Assembly (NCBI GenBank): GCA_947629765.1
Contig: CANREW010000013.1
Location: 1-33,432 of the forward strand
From: an uncultured Clostridia bacterium
GTDB taxonomy: Bacteria; Bacillota; Clostridia; TANB77; CAG-508
Length of the DNA stretch: 33,432 nucleotides
Reading direction: 5' to 3'
In this document: piece after piece, positions 33,361 through 33,432 of the stretch
How the letters are laid out: each line of letters starts with the position of its first letter
How positions within the stretch are numbered: position 1 is the stretch's first letter
Translations under genes and position numbers: made by a program
Notes under the pieces: model-generated
What the model saw: the letters and a program-made list of their open reading frames with translations, nothing else
What the model was told of the DNA's origin: nothing
Databases searched by the model: none

Positions 33361-33432
33361 AATCGAGTAGAGAATAAATAATTATTTTATTTATTCCCTC
33401 TCACACCACCGTACATGCCGTTCAGCATACGG
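33361..33432 (-). mobile_element. 3' end (domains V-VI) of a group IIC-like intron, continuing beyond right edge
   Basis: Minus strand CCGTATGCTGAACGGCATGTACGGTGGTGTGAGAGG (domain V-like hairpin), GGGAATAAATAA...TTATTTATTCTC (domain VI-like stem), CTACTCGATT (3' end). Confidence 0.65.

Overview
AT-rich, low-GC Firmicutes/Clostridia-like chromosomal window with almost all genes on the minus strand. Contents in coordinate order: a partial alpha/beta hydrolase, a RhuM-family gene and a TPR gene lying in a repeat-flanked island at the 3' end of an rlmD/trmA-like rRNA methyltransferase, two tiny Cys/Gly-rich membrane peptides, dnaE, a glycolytic cluster (eno, gpmI, tpiA, pgk, gap) with a YezG/DUF600-like gene inside it, mtaB, mreB, a YitT-family gene, a truncated Elp3-like radical-SAM homologue, rnc, ileS, clpX, clpP, tig, a methionine-gamma-lyase-like gene, an Rpn/PDDEXK nuclease, a pilin-like LamG protein, and the 3' end of a group II intron at the right edge. 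The main result concerns the codon CGG. Eight conserved genes (rlmD, dnaE, mtaB, mreB, yitT, rnc, tig, methionine-gamma-lyase-like) are broken into pieces in the ORF track. Each of the 15 breaks is a +1 shift at an in-frame CGG codon, and skipping the C (C|GGN, or reading CGGN as a quadruplet) restores the conserved protein with Gly at that position. In my manual scan every in-frame CGG in a recognised CDS is such a site, none is read as Arg, and no other frameshift was needed in the recognised intact genes. Roughly 40 CGG trinucleotides that straddle codons (for example ATC GGA, AAC GGA) need no shift. This suggests genome-wide programmed +1 frameshifting or quadruplet decoding of CGGN as glycine, either by a tRNA-Gly variant or by unassigned CGG with hungry-codon slippage. 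Read-level artefact must be excluded first.
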